A stretch of DNA of 64,000 nt from Photobacterium indicum (lineage in GTDB: Bacteria; Pseudomonadota; Gammaproteobacteria; Enterobacterales; Vibrionaceae), in NCBI RefSeq assembly GCF_003026215.1, contig NZ_PYOC01000001.1, positions 1,116,001-1,180,000 of the forward strand. The letters run 5' to 3'. Positions within the stretch are counted from its first letter, which is position 1, and each line of letters starts with the position of its first letter. Positions 32,036 to 40,773 of the stretch are shown here, one piece after another. The notes under the pieces are model-generated. The model was not told the DNA's origin. It saw only the letters and a list, made by a program, of their open reading frames with translations, and ran no database searches. A program made the translations under genes and the position numbers.

Positions 32036-32940
32036 TTGGCCTAGACATAGGCGGAACCAAAATTGAAGGGGTCTGCCTTGACCCTTCAACGTACACCCTG
32101 ATCAATAAGGTCAGGGTAGCGACGCCAAAAGATAACTATGCTGCTTTTCTTGATGCGGTTGTATCAACCATTGAAGCGTTATCAAGCGATCAAGCACCTA
32201 TATCGGTGGGCATAGGTTGTTGCGGTTCGTTGAGTAAAGATACACAGCGTATGCAGGGCTCCAACTTGTTATATCTCAATGGTGAAGACTTCATTGGAGA
32301 CTTGAAAGAATACATCACCTTACCGATTGCGATTGCTAATGATGCAGATTGTTTAGCTATTTCTGAGTTTAAATCCGGTGCGGCAAAACATGCTGAAAAT
32401 TCTTGTATTGCCGTCATTATCGGTACGGGTTGTGGTTCTGGCATTATCATTAATGGTGACGTTGTAACTGGCCTAAATAACTTGGGGGGCGAGATGGGGC
32501 ACAACCCATTGCCCGGCTATACGCAAGAGCAAGATGGTGAAGCGGTTACTTGCTATTGCGGGTCAACAAATTGTATCGAGTCGTTTTGTTCTGGTACGGG
32601 CTTTGAGCGTACCTATGCTGCCAAGCATGTGCCGTTAAAAGCTAAAACTATTTTTGAACAAGCCGAACAAGGTGATGCAGACGCCTTGCAGCATATTGAT
32701 ACCTATACCGATCAACTAGCGCGTTCACTGGGTAGCATTGTGAATGTTATTGACCCAGAGGTTATTGTGCTGGGAGGTGGTATGTCTAACCAAGGCTGTA
32801 TTTATCCTTTGGTACAAGACAAATTGAGCCGTTACACCTTCAGTAAAGCGGTGGCCACCCAAGTGGTGAAAGCGGAACACGGTGATTCTAGTGGTGTGCG
32901 CGGTGCAGCAATACTCCCTCAGCTAAAAGGATTGGTCTAA
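32029..32940 (+). CDS. ROK-family sugar kinase (NanK/NagK-like)
   Basis: The 303-residue kinase has the N-terminal phosphate loop 'GLDIGGTKIEG', the catalytic Asp region 'IANDADCLAISEFKSGAA', and the ROK zinc motif 'CYCGSTNCIESFCSG' (CxCx4C). It probably phosphorylates the aldose released by the adjacent lyase, ManNAc or mannose. The ATG lies inside the end of nanA (ATGTTAA), so translation is coupled, and its stop overlaps the following start (TAATG). No NanE epimerase accompanies it, which leaves its true substrate open. Confidence 0.85.
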   Translation: MLIGLDIGGTKIEGVCLDPSTYTLINKVRVATPKDNYAAFLDAVVSTIEALSSDQAPISVGIGCCGSLSKDTQRMQGSNLLYLNGEDFIGDLKEYITLPIAIANDADCLAISEFKSGAAKHAENSCIAVIIGTGCGSGIIINGDVVTGLNNLGGEMGHNPLPGYTQEQDGEAVTCYCGSTNCIESFCSGTGFERTYAAKHVPLKAKTIFEQAEQGDADALQHIDTYTDQLARSLGSIVNVIDPEVIVLGGGMSNQGCIYPLVQDKLSRYTFSKAVATQVVKAEHGDSSGVRGAAILPQLKGLV

Positions 32941-34154
32941 TGGCGAAGATCGTCAATGTTCGTCCAGTATTATTGAGTGCGCCTTACGGGTTTGAAGGCT
33001 GTGCAGAGAATGCCTTGCATTTACCGAATGGTATTCGTGGATGCTCCATGGTCGAGATCACCCTGGATAATGGTGTAAAAGGGCTGGGAGAAGGGTATCT
33101 GGGTGTTTTTGCACCGGATGTATTTACCAGTATTGCACGCTTGGTTGGCACTGCTATTACGGGTGATGACATCAGTAATGGTTACGGTGCTGTGTTGGCA
33201 AAAGCCAAAACTGTTACAGCATATTGGTCGTTACAAGGTGCGGCGCAGCATGTTATTTCGGCAATCGAAATTGCATTGGTGGATGCCTTATCCCGTGTAC
33301 GTGAGATCCCAGCAGTAGAGCTGTTCGGTGGTAAAAAAGTAGAGTCAATTGCTATGTATGGCTCAGGAGGTGATTCGTTACATCCGCAATATATGGCGCA
33401 AGAGCTTGAACAGCTTGCACAACGTGGTATTCAAACGATCAAAATTCGCGCGCGTCATCATCAAGTGGCTAAAACTATTTGGACCATTGAAGCTGGTCGT
33501 CAATATGGTATTCGTGTTGCTGTTGATATGACACAGAATCTCTCGATTGAGGGGCAAACTGCCGAGCAAGTACAAGCTTTTTGCGACCTTATTCAGCGTG
33601 AAACTGGTGAAGAGTTGGTGTTTGTTGAAGAGTGCTTAGGTCTAGACAAACTGACCCAACTGCCTTTGTTAGCTTTACAAGAGGGCATAGCGGTTGCTGG
33701 TGGCGAAATTGTGACCACTAAAGAAGAGTTGTTCGACCGTATTGATACCAATTATTACAACGTGGTGCAACCCGACGCTTCTGTTTTAGGTGGGATTGGC
33801 GACACGATTGCTGTTTGTGAATACGCCCAGCAACGTAGCGTGAATCCTGTTGTGCACTCTTGGGGTGGGCCGGTTGCAATGATGGCGAATTATGTAGCGG
33901 CGTTTGCCACAGGATGCTCATTGATTGAATATCCGATGCCTCATTTTGAGCTGCGCAATGTCATGTGTAATCTTGAGTCTCGTATTCACGATGGCCACCT
34001 CCATTTAGGTGATGATATTGGCTTAGGTGTCACGTTAAGCGATGAGATTGAGGGGCAATTTCCTCATACCAACGATGCGCTGTACCACTGTTTTCCAATG
34101 GAAGACGGCTTACAACAATTAGAAGACAGTCATCGCCATTGGGTGAAAGCGTAA
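32940..34154 (+). CDS. Enolase-superfamily acid-sugar dehydratase (mandelate racemase subgroup)
   Basis: The 404-residue protein has an enolase N-terminal capping domain and a TIM barrel. Catalytic positions can be read off: Lys168-x-Arg170 (KIRAR), metal ligands Asp196, Glu230 and Glu256, and a His306-Asp279 dyad (HSWGGPVAM). The 27-residue spacing of the dyad matches mandelate racemase (Asp270-His297). This set usually dehydrates a sugar acid to a 2-keto-3-deoxy acid. It is not typical for sialate clusters. It is fused translationally to the kinase gene upstream. The substrate is unknown; D-mannonate dehydratase of the ManD type is unlikely by motif. Confidence 0.82.
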   Translation: MAKIVNVRPVLLSAPYGFEGCAENALHLPNGIRGCSMVEITLDNGVKGLGEGYLGVFAPDVFTSIARLVGTAITGDDISNGYGAVLAKAKTVTAYWSLQGAAQHVISAIEIALVDALSRVREIPAVELFGGKKVESIAMYGSGGDSLHPQYMAQELEQLAQRGIQTIKIRARHHQVAKTIWTIEAGRQYGIRVAVDMTQNLSIEGQTAEQVQAFCDLIQRETGEELVFVEECLGLDKLTQLPLLALQEGIAVAGGEIVTTKEELFDRIDTNYYNVVQPDASVLGGIGDTIAVCEYAQQRSVNPVVHSWGGPVAMMANYVAAFATGCSLIEYPMPHFELRNVMCNLESRIHDGHLHLGDDIGLGVTLSDEIEGQFPHTNDALYHCFPMEDGLQQLEDSHRHWVKA

Positions 34155-34211
34155 TTTAATCACTCAGTATAAATCTCCGTTATTGAATGAGCCGATTAAT
34201 CGAAGGGTCTT

Positions 34212-35150
34212 ATGAACATTTATATTCATCCTGTATTGAACGAACGTGAAGCTAACTATTTAACACAACAACTCCCAGCAGATGTGTCCTGTCACTTTAA
34301 TGATGGCAGCAACGTGTTTGAGGGGGCTAAAGATGCTGTTATTGCCATCGGTAATATTCCAACAGATTGGATCAATGACATGCCGTGCCTGACGACCATC
34401 TTATTGGATTCTGTCGGAACTGATAATTTTAATGGTTATGACTGGCCAGAAAACCGCAGTATCACAGTGTGTAACTTGCAGGGTTTCTTTTCCGCGTCTG
34501 TTGCAGAGGAAATTGTTGCGAATGTCTTGAGTATTTATCGTCAGCTCCCTGCATTGCAGATCGCTAAAGCGTCAAATGTGTGGGAAAAAGATGCTATTCG
34601 TTTTACCAAACGCCTTGTCGGTGAAGCTGATATTTTGATCTTAGGATACGGCAGTATTGGTAAACAAGCTGCCAAGCTGTTTGAAGCCTTTGGGGCGACC
34701 ATTCATTGCTTTGATACGACAGACATGAAAGTAAATGGTAAGGCTGGCTTGATTGAAGCGGTGGCGCACTGCGACATTTTAATATCAACCATTCCAGCCA
34801 CGGATACCACACATAATCTGTTGGACTGTGAAGTGTTCGACAAGATGCGTGCTGGTTCAATGGTAGTTAACGTGGGGCGGGGTCAAGTCGTGAATGAAGA
34901 TGACTTGGTAGAAAAAGCATTGGCAGACAGCACATTTACAGCTTGTTTAGATGTGACGAAGCAAGAACCTTTGCCAACTCATTCACCGTTATGGACAACA
35001 CCGAATATACATCTAACCCAACATACTGGTGGTGGGTGCGGCAATGAAAATACAAAGAAAATCGACGTGTATGTAAGACAAATTCACCGTTTGTTCAACG
35101 GCGAACCGTTACAAAACTGCGTGTCTTTCGAAAGAATTACTATGCAGTAA
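34212..35150 (+). CDS. D-2-hydroxyacid dehydrogenase family protein
   Basis: The 312-residue protein has the NAD-binding loop 'ILGYGSIGKQAAKLFEAFGA' (residues about 138-157) and the catalytic triad of the family: Arg in 'VNVGRGQVVN', Glu in 'VTKQEPLP' and His in 'HLTQHTGGG'. It oxidises or reduces a 2-hydroxy/2-keto acid in the cytoplasm. Its place between the dehydratase and the TRAP transporter suggests it acts on a sugar-derived keto or hydroxy acid of this pathway. It starts with RBS AAGGG, 57 bases after the dehydratase gene. Confidence 0.85.
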   Translation: MNIYIHPVLNEREANYLTQQLPADVSCHFNDGSNVFEGAKDAVIAIGNIPTDWINDMPCLTTILLDSVGTDNFNGYDWPENRSITVCNLQGFFSASVAEEIVANVLSIYRQLPALQIAKASNVWEKDAIRFTKRLVGEADILILGYGSIGKQAAKLFEAFGATIHCFDTTDMKVNGKAGLIEAVAHCDILISTIPATDTTHNLLDCEVFDKMRAGSMVVNVGRGQVVNEDDLVEKALADSTFTACLDVTKQEPLPTHSPLWTTPNIHLTQHTGGGCGNENTKKIDVYVRQIHRLFNGEPLQNCVSFERITMQ

Positions 35151-35210
35151 GAACAGCTCTACCTCTAAAACAATAATGAGAAACACTCTACACAAAAATA
35201 AGGACATAAC

Positions 35211-36176
35211 ATGAAAAAGCTCTTTACTCTAAGCATGGTTGCTACTGCGCTATTTGCTGCCAATGTGTCTGCTGAAACCCAACTGAAAGTGGGCTTTAAT
35301 GAGGCTTACAATAGCCCTATTTACCACGGTATGGTGACAGCAGCCGATGAACTGAAAAAGATTTCAGGCGGAGAGATGACGTTACGCCTTTATGAAGGTG
35401 GGCAACTTGGCAATGTTCATGAAATGCTAGAGCAAGTGTCATTGGGTGAATTAGATATGTCGATGCAAGTCTTTGGTGGCTATGCACAATACCTACCTCG
35501 TCTAGGTGCATTAGAAACGGCGTACCTTGTGCGTGATTATAAACATCTATCTGCAATATTCGACAGCCCGTGGGGCATGGAAGCACGTAAAGAGCTTGAA
35601 ACAGAGTTTGATCTTAAGCCTATTGATAGCTGGTTTTTTGGTGTGCGAGAAACGACCTCTAACCGTCCGATTAATTCCATTAATGACATGAAAGGCATGA
35701 AGCTGCGTACGCCGAACGCGAAAGCCTTGATCGATTATGCGAAAGGTGTTGGAGCAATCCCATCGCCAATTGCTTATGCAGAAGTGTACTTAGCGCTACA
35801 AACAAATGCCGTTGATGGTCAAGAGAACCCAATTTCATCTATTGAAGCGATGAAATTCTATGAAGTACAGCCTTACCTCGCAATGACTAACCACGTGGTG
35901 CAGGACCAGACAATCTCTATCTCGGGTGCACGTTGGAATAGCCTGTCTAAGCAAGAGCAAGATTGGTTAATGAAAGCGCTTGCGGTTGGAGGGGAGGAAG
36001 CAGAAAAATTAATTGTAGATGGTACAGAAAAAGACTTGGCGGCGTTTAAAGAAGCTGGTGTAACAGTCACTTACCCAGATTTAGCCCCATTCCGTGTAGC
36101 GATGAAGCCGTACTATGCGAAATTAGATAAGCAGTTTGGCGATAACTTCACGCAAACGCTGATTGATACACAATAA
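35211..36176 (+). CDS. siaP: SiaP-like TRAP substrate-binding protein
   Basis: The 321-residue exported protein (signal peptide to about Ala21) resembles Haemophilus SiaP closely. The sialate-binding residues Arg127, Arg147 and Asn187 of SiaP correspond to Arg146 (GVRETTSNR), Arg166 (MKLRTPNA) and Asn206 (VDGQENPIS) here, with identical 20- and 40-residue spacing. Long blocks such as 'EVYLALQTNAVDGQENP' and 'KFYEVQPYLAMTNH' are shared. It captures a nonulosonic acid in the periplasm for the QM subunits. RBS AAGGACATAAC. A strong hairpin follows the stop codon. Confidence 0.88.
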   Translation: MKKLFTLSMVATALFAANVSAETQLKVGFNEAYNSPIYHGMVTAADELKKISGGEMTLRLYEGGQLGNVHEMLEQVSLGELDMSMQVFGGYAQYLPRLGALETAYLVRDYKHLSAIFDSPWGMEARKELETEFDLKPIDSWFFGVRETTSNRPINSINDMKGMKLRTPNAKALIDYAKGVGAIPSPIAYAEVYLALQTNAVDGQENPISSIEAMKFYEVQPYLAMTNHVVQDQTISISGARWNSLSKQEQDWLMKALAVGGEEAEKLIVDGTEKDLAAFKEAGVTVTYPDLAPFRVAMKPYYAKLDKQFGDNFTQTLIDTQ

Positions 36177-36211
36177 CGCTGCTTGATACAGCTGCTCAAT
36201 AATACTGAGTA

Positions 36212-36239
36212 GGGTGGTAGCCTCATGATGCTGCCGCCC
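36212..36239 (+). promoter_or_regulatory. Intercistronic hairpin between siaP and siaQ
   Basis: GGGTGGTAGC pairs with GCTGCCGCCC (10 bp with two G-U pairs in RNA, loop ctcatgat). No T-tract follows. Such a stem probably protects the siaP message or lowers expression of the membrane subunits. Confidence 0.6.
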
Positions 36240-36257
36240 GTTTAATGGTGATGGAAA

Positions 36258-36779
36258 ATGAAAAATATTATAAGAAAAATGGAACTGATAGAGAAATACA
36301 TTTCAGTTTCACTGTTTATTGCAATGTTACTAGTATTGACGGTTCAGATCGTGAGCCGCTATTTTTTTTCAATTGCAATTCCCTGGACTGAAGAGTTATC
36401 TCGTTGGCTATATATCTACATTATTTTTGTAGGAGCCAGTGAAGCGGTATCCCGTCGAGATCATATCGCAATTGACATTGTTCCAAATCGTTTGAGTGAA
36501 TCAGCTAATTACGTGTTAGATATTATGATTCACTTGGTTTTTGCGGCTACCTCTGTTGTTATTATTTACCGTGGCTATTTATTTGCTCAACGTATGGATC
36601 GTTTAGGCTCTATCACAATGGATGTGCAAATGTCCGTCTTGTATATGGCTGTTCCACTGGGCTTCACCTTAATTCTGATAAAGTCCTTGTTGAATGTCGG
36701 TACCTCTTTCGCGGCATTACAGGATATGCGCGTGAACAAAAAACAACTTTCCCCATTAATGAAAACTGCGGATAAATAG
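36258..36779 (+). CDS. siaQ: TRAP transporter small membrane subunit (DctQ/SiaQ)
   Basis: The 173-residue protein has four predicted membrane helices with the DctQ family block 'IPWTEELSRWLYIYIIFVGASEAVSRRDHIAIDI' (residues about 46-80, read in parts). It is separate from SiaM, as in Vibrio cholerae and unlike the fused SiaQM of Haemophilus. RBS GGTGATGGAA. SiaM follows after 9 bases. Confidence 0.88.
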   Translation: MKNIIRKMELIEKYISVSLFIAMLLVLTVQIVSRYFFSIAIPWTEELSRWLYIYIIFVGASEAVSRRDHIAIDIVPNRLSESANYVLDIMIHLVFAATSVVIIYRGYLFAQRMDRLGSITMDVQMSVLYMAVPLGFTLILIKSLLNVGTSFAALQDMRVNKKQLSPLMKTADK

Positions 36780-36788
36780 GGATTTATT

Positions 36789-38054
36789 ATGTTAGGTATT
36801 TTTTCTGGCTGGGGAGCACTGTTAGCTGTCGGTATGCCCGTTGCTTTCACGCTGTATGTTGTCTCCATTGCTTATTTACTTTTGAATACGGGGATAGCAC
36901 TGTCTCCACAAAAAATCATTTCTGGCTTGAACTCATTTCCATTGTTGGCTGTGCCTTTTTTCATCTTCAGTGGCTTATTAATGAATTCGGCAGGTATTAC
37001 CGACAAGATGTTCAATTTTGCCCGTAACTTAACAGGTCACTTCACGGGATCGTTAGGGCACGTAAATATCTTGGCAAGTTTGTTGTTCTCGGGTATGTCA
37101 GGATCTGCCCACGCAGACGCAGGTGGTCTAGGGCAGCTTGAAATCAAAGCAATGCGTGATGAAGGTTACGACGATGGTTTTTCGGGTGCGATTACTGCCG
37201 CATCGAGCGTGATAGGTCCATTGATGCCACCGAGTATTCCAATGGTGATTTATGGGGTGATGTCTGGCGCGTCAGTCGGTGCCTTGTTCCTCGCGGGGAT
37301 TGTACCTGCACTATTATGTAGTGTCTCTTTGATGGTGATGGTCTATATCATTGCAAAAAAGAAGAACTATAAGGTTTACCCGCGTGCGTCGATGAAGATG
37401 ATTTGCTCTTCGTTTAAAGAAGCATCTTTGGCTTTACTAACACCAGTGATTATCATTGGCGGTATTTTCTCGGGTATTGTAACGCCAACAGAAGCCGCTG
37501 TTGTAGCATCATTGTATGCCATGTTTCTCGGCTTCTTTGTCTACAAAGAACTGACGTTGAGCACCTTGGTGCGTTTAATTCATGAAACAGTGAATACATC
37601 GGCTGTTATTGGATTCTTGATTGGTGGCGTGAGCTTATTTGGCTATCTGATCATCAAAGAAGATATTCCGATGAAAGCTGCCGAGTTGTTCTTACAAGTA
37701 ACTGATTCACCAATTGTGTTCTTGCTAATGGTTTCTGTGATGCTGTTTATTCTGGGGGCATTCATTGAAACTTTAGCACTACTGTTGATTCTGGTTCCGA
37801 TTCTACTGCCAATTACTGTGCAGCTGGGTATAGATCCTGTGCATTTCGGTGTAGTTGTAGTGCTGAACATGATGTTGGGAATTTTGACGCCACCTATGGG
37901 GGTATCACTCTTCGTAGTATCTAAGGTCGGTAATATTCCTTATGAAACCTTGGCGCGTTCAGTCATTGTGTTCTTAATCCCTCTGATTGTTGTCTTGCTA
38001 CTGATTATCTTCTTCCCGCAGCTTGTGTTGTTTTTGCCTAACATGTTGCTTTAA
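36789..38054 (+). CDS. siaM: TRAP transporter large membrane subunit (DctM/SiaM)
   Basis: The 421-residue protein has about 12 hydrophobic segments and DctM-family blocks: 'LNSFPLLAVPFFIFSGLLM', 'LLFSGMSGSAHADAGGLGQLEIKAM', 'SSVIGPLMPPSIPMVIYG', 'GIVTPTEAA', and 'LNMMLGILTPPMGVSLFV'. These line the Na+-coupled translocation path. It forms the membrane unit with SiaQ. It is followed by a 171-base gap containing a modest TCACCGTG/CACGGTGA hairpin (about 38115-38140). Confidence 0.92.
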   Translation: MLGIFSGWGALLAVGMPVAFTLYVVSIAYLLLNTGIALSPQKIISGLNSFPLLAVPFFIFSGLLMNSAGITDKMFNFARNLTGHFTGSLGHVNILASLLFSGMSGSAHADAGGLGQLEIKAMRDEGYDDGFSGAITAASSVIGPLMPPSIPMVIYGVMSGASVGALFLAGIVPALLCSVSLMVMVYIIAKKKNYKVYPRASMKMICSSFKEASLALLTPVIIIGGIFSGIVTPTEAAVVASLYAMFLGFFVYKELTLSTLVRLIHETVNTSAVIGFLIGGVSLFGYLIIKEDIPMKAAELFLQVTDSPIVFLLMVSVMLFILGAFIETLALLLILVPILLPITVQLGIDPVHFGVVVVLNMMLGILTPPMGVSLFVVSKVGNIPYETLARSVIVFLIPLIVVLLLIIFFPQLVLFLPNMLL

Positions 38055-38225
38055 AACAATATAACAGAATTACCTGTATTTGACTTATAAGGCGCAACCC
38101 CAAGTTCACCGTGTGTTTGTAACTGACGATGCACGGTGACGACTTGATAGAAATTTTCGATTCCAATATTCATTTAAAAATAATCCAAATGACAGTGAGG
38201 ATAGCAGTTAACCTGCTAAAACATC

Positions 38226-38690
38226 ATGATTTTAACTACGATTCCTACCATTACCGCCAACACCAGGCCTTCAGCGCTTGAGCGTATTATTCTCGATGTG
38301 ATGTCACGTGATCCTATGCAGTTTGCTACAGGTATCAATGCGATCGACGGCGAGAATGTTTTCGTTAATCGAATCAGTGGTACGACAAAGCAAGTGGATG
38401 ACGCATTATCAGAAATTCATAGCCGTTATATAGATGTCCATATTGTGCTAGCAGGGCATGAGCAGTACGCCGCGCCTCTCGCTACCGTAGATGTAGATAA
38501 TATACCGTATTTTAATATTGATAATGATGCTGCACTACAAGCGGATATTGCCAATGAGCAAGTGTTCACCTTGATGGAGCATCAATGTGTCACTTTTTTT
38601 CCTGGCGAATGGCATAGACCGATGCTTTGCGTTGAAACCCCCAGCTCCATTGAAAAAATCGTGATCAAAGTTAAGGCGGATTGGCTATGA
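38226..38690 (+). CDS. nanQ: YhcH/YjgK/YiaL family protein (NanQ-like sialate anomerase)
   Basis: The 154-residue cupin-like protein shows the family blocks 'SRYIDVHIVLAGHEQY' and 'VTFFPGEWHRPML', whose His and Glu residues bind the metal. E. coli NanQ (YhcH) speeds anomer conversion of sialic acid before aldolase attack. Its presence beside NanA, SiaPQM and NanR supports that role here. Its stop overlaps the next ATG (ATGA). Confidence 0.82.
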   Translation: MILTTIPTITANTRPSALERIILDVMSRDPMQFATGINAIDGENVFVNRISGTTKQVDDALSEIHSRYIDVHIVLAGHEQYAAPLATVDVDNIPYFNIDNDAALQADIANEQVFTLMEHQCVTFFPGEWHRPMLCVETPSSIEKIVIKVKADWL

Positions 38691-39610
38691 AGCTGAAGGA
38701 AAGCACAGTAACTATTAAAGGTAATTGGGCAACGTTATTGCTGCCAATAGAAAATGAAGCCATCAATTATATGTTGCTGGCAGAGCAGATCGATTATTTC
38801 ATTGCAGCTGGCGTGGATGGTATTTATTCCAATGGGACTGCTGGAGAGTTTTATACCCAAACTGAAGAAGAGTTCGAGCGTATCAGTGAGTTGCTTGCGA
38901 CGAAATGCAGTGCTGTTGGTATGCCGTTTCAAATTGGTGCATCTCATTGTCATCCACAAGATGCGGTGAGGCGTGCGCAATTTGCAGCAACTTTGCAGCC
39001 AACTGCTATTCAAGTGATCTTACCTAATTGGTTTCCGTGTAATACTCAAACTGCATTGATCTTCCTCCGAAAAGTGGAAAGTGTGTGTCAAGGTATCCCC
39101 ATTATTTTATACAATCCTCCTCATGCTAAAGTGTGTTTAACCGCGGAACAACTTCGTATTATGTTTGATGAGATTGATACCGTAGTTGGTTTTAAGCTGC
39201 CAAGAATTACTGATGAAATCGTTGCTACAGGATTACCGCAAAAGGCATCTATTTTTGTTGCTGGTCATTTTCTTGCGACCGATGCGTATGTTGGAGCAAA
39301 AGGTGCGTACTCAAATGTGTGTTGCTTAGGCCCGAAAGCAACACAAACATGGACTCAGCAGTGTTTGATGTTAGATCCACAAGCGCTTGAAACCGAACAA
39401 CGTATACAGCAATTCATGAACGAAGAAATTGCACCGTTTATACTTGAAGAAGGGTACTGTAATGCAGCTGTCGATAAGTTTATGGCTACGATGGGAACAT
39501 GGAGCGGCATTACACCAACTATGCGATTTCCATTCGAGAGTGTGCCAGTGGAATGTTTGAAAAAAGCGCGGCAAGCACAAAAAGCATTGATTCCTGGTTT
39601 TGACCAGTAA
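38687..39610 (+). CDS. Second DapA-family aldolase/lyase
   Basis: The 307-residue TIM-barrel protein belongs to the dihydrodipicolinate synthase/NAL superfamily: Schiff-base Lys in 'VVGFKLPRI', Tyr in 'IILYNPPHA', and carboxylate loop 'SNGTAGEFYTQ'. It differs clearly from the first lyase at 31157, so it should use another substrate, for instance a 2-keto-3-deoxy sugar acid made by the enolase-superfamily dehydratase. The ATG at 38687 overlaps the nanQ stop; the TTG at 38681 is rejected. Two aldolases in one operon are unusual for a plain sialate pathway. Confidence 0.82.
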   Translation: MKLKESTVTIKGNWATLLLPIENEAINYMLLAEQIDYFIAAGVDGIYSNGTAGEFYTQTEEEFERISELLATKCSAVGMPFQIGASHCHPQDAVRRAQFAATLQPTAIQVILPNWFPCNTQTALIFLRKVESVCQGIPIILYNPPHAKVCLTAEQLRIMFDEIDTVVGFKLPRITDEIVATGLPQKASIFVAGHFLATDAYVGAKGAYSNVCCLGPKATQTWTQQCLMLDPQALETEQRIQQFMNEEIAPFILEEGYCNAAVDKFMATMGTWSGITPTMRFPFESVPVECLKKARQAQKALIPGFDQ

Positions 39611-39662
39611 AGTTTTAAGATATTATGCACTTAACACAGCAATGTGCTAATAAGGATTGGTT

Positions 39663-40367
39663 ATGTCAACGCTTGACAATTTAACGCTGAAACCCCTAAA
39701 GAAGGTTAAGCTTTCGGATTTCGTGACCGATGAAATCGAAAAATTAATTTTAGATAATACGTTTAAAGAAGGGGATGTTCTACCTTCAGAAAGAGAGCTT
39801 ATGACTGCGTTTGGCGTGGGGCGTCCGTCTGTTCGTGAAGCCTTGCAAAAGCTGTCTCAAAAAGGCTTAGTTGAAATCAATAGTGGCGAAAAGACACGTG
39901 TTACTCGTCCTTGTACTCAAACGATCGTTAGTGGCCTATCAGGTATTGCTATTGGTCTATTGTCGCAAGATAAAGAGAAGATGCAGTTCGAACATCTCAG
40001 GCAATTGTTTGAAATCTCTGTGGTACGTGAAGCTGCTCGAGTCAGAACTGAAGAAGATGTTGAAAAGCTTTCTGCTGCGTTAGAAAACAACTTGGCACAA
40101 GTCGATAATTATGATCGTTTTATCGAAACGGATATCGCATTCCACCGTACGATTACTGAAATTTTGGGTAATCCAATGGTGACAACGATTTATGAATCCT
40201 TAGTGCAGTGGTTGATTCGCTCGCGTAACCCAGAAACGTTTGCCAAGCTGCATCAAATCAGTTGCGAGCATCATGTGGAAATCTTCAAAGCCATTCAGCA
40301 GGGTGACCCTGACCTTGCTGAACGTGAAATGCGTCATCACCTCGATAATGTGATGAATAACGCGTAA
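39663..40367 (+). CDS. nanR: FadR-subfamily GntR regulator, NanR-like
   Basis: The 234-residue regulator has a GntR winged HTH ('EKLILDNTFKEGDVLPSERELMTAFGVGRPSVREALQKL', residues about 24-62) and an FCD ligand domain with its metal-binding His residues ('ETDIAFHRTI', 'CEHHVEIFKAI', 'EMRHHLDNVM'). The block 'LPSERELM..F.VGRPSVREAL' plus 'GLVEINSGEKTRVTRP' matches E. coli NanR closely. It probably represses the operon until sialate binds. The start ATG at 39663 has AAGGATTGG upstream. A terminator follows the stop. Confidence 0.88.
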   Translation: MSTLDNLTLKPLKKVKLSDFVTDEIEKLILDNTFKEGDVLPSERELMTAFGVGRPSVREALQKLSQKGLVEINSGEKTRVTRPCTQTIVSGLSGIAIGLLSQDKEKMQFEHLRQLFEISVVREAARVRTEEDVEKLSAALENNLAQVDNYDRFIETDIAFHRTITEILGNPMVTTIYESLVQWLIRSRNPETFAKLHQISCEHHVEIFKAIQQGDPDLAEREMRHHLDNVMNNA

Positions 40368-40378
40368 TAGCACTCAAA

Positions 40379-40419
40379 AAAACACCAATACTGTTTTGAC
40401 GCATATTGGTGTTTTCCTT
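40379..40419 (+). terminator. Terminator after nanR
   Basis: Perfect 12-bp stem AAAACACCAATA / TATTGGTGTTTT with a 13-base loop, then a T-rich tail. It ends the nonulosonate operon. Confidence 0.88.
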
Positions 40420-40773
40420 TATTCCTAAAGGCTTTGTTACAACGTTATAGCAATATTACCTTCAAATACCTTGCGACCTCTTCTTAACTATCTACTTATA
40501 CCATCCTTGATGGAACCCTCATCAATGTATTTCCTTATCATTTGGATTGATTTTTTTTGCTCTATTTTATTGGTTTAATCAATGCCCGCCTTGCTATGCA
40601 TACGTCTTCTTAATGTCTTGATTTGGATCAATAATACAAATAATAATGATTTTCATTGCTGTATTTACATTTAGAAACATGTAGAATGCGAACTATTCTC
40701 GTTTGATGGATATAAAAAACGATTTAGGCATCAAGCTTGCTCAATGAGATGAAAAAAATAAAAAGGATAAAAC
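40420..40773. other. 354-base regulatory region of the iron cluster
   Basis: AT-rich region between the nanR terminator and the iron cluster. It holds the Fur-box candidate at 40642-40660 and the presumed promoter, plus AAAAGGATAA as RBS for the GTG start at 40774. No gene is seen here. Confidence 0.55.
40642..40660. promoter_or_regulatory. Fur box
   Basis: AATAATGATTTTCATTGCT matches about 14 of 19 bases of the consensus GATAATGATAATCATTATC, including the core AATGAT..TCATT. Its position 114 bases before the first gene suggests iron-dependent repression of the cluster. Confidence 0.75.

Noticed and set aside
32940-34154. D-mannonate dehydratase (ManD) identity
   Set aside because: The N-terminal sequence and the KxR plus His-Asp dyad arrangement fit the mandelate racemase subgroup and not the ManD motifs I know.
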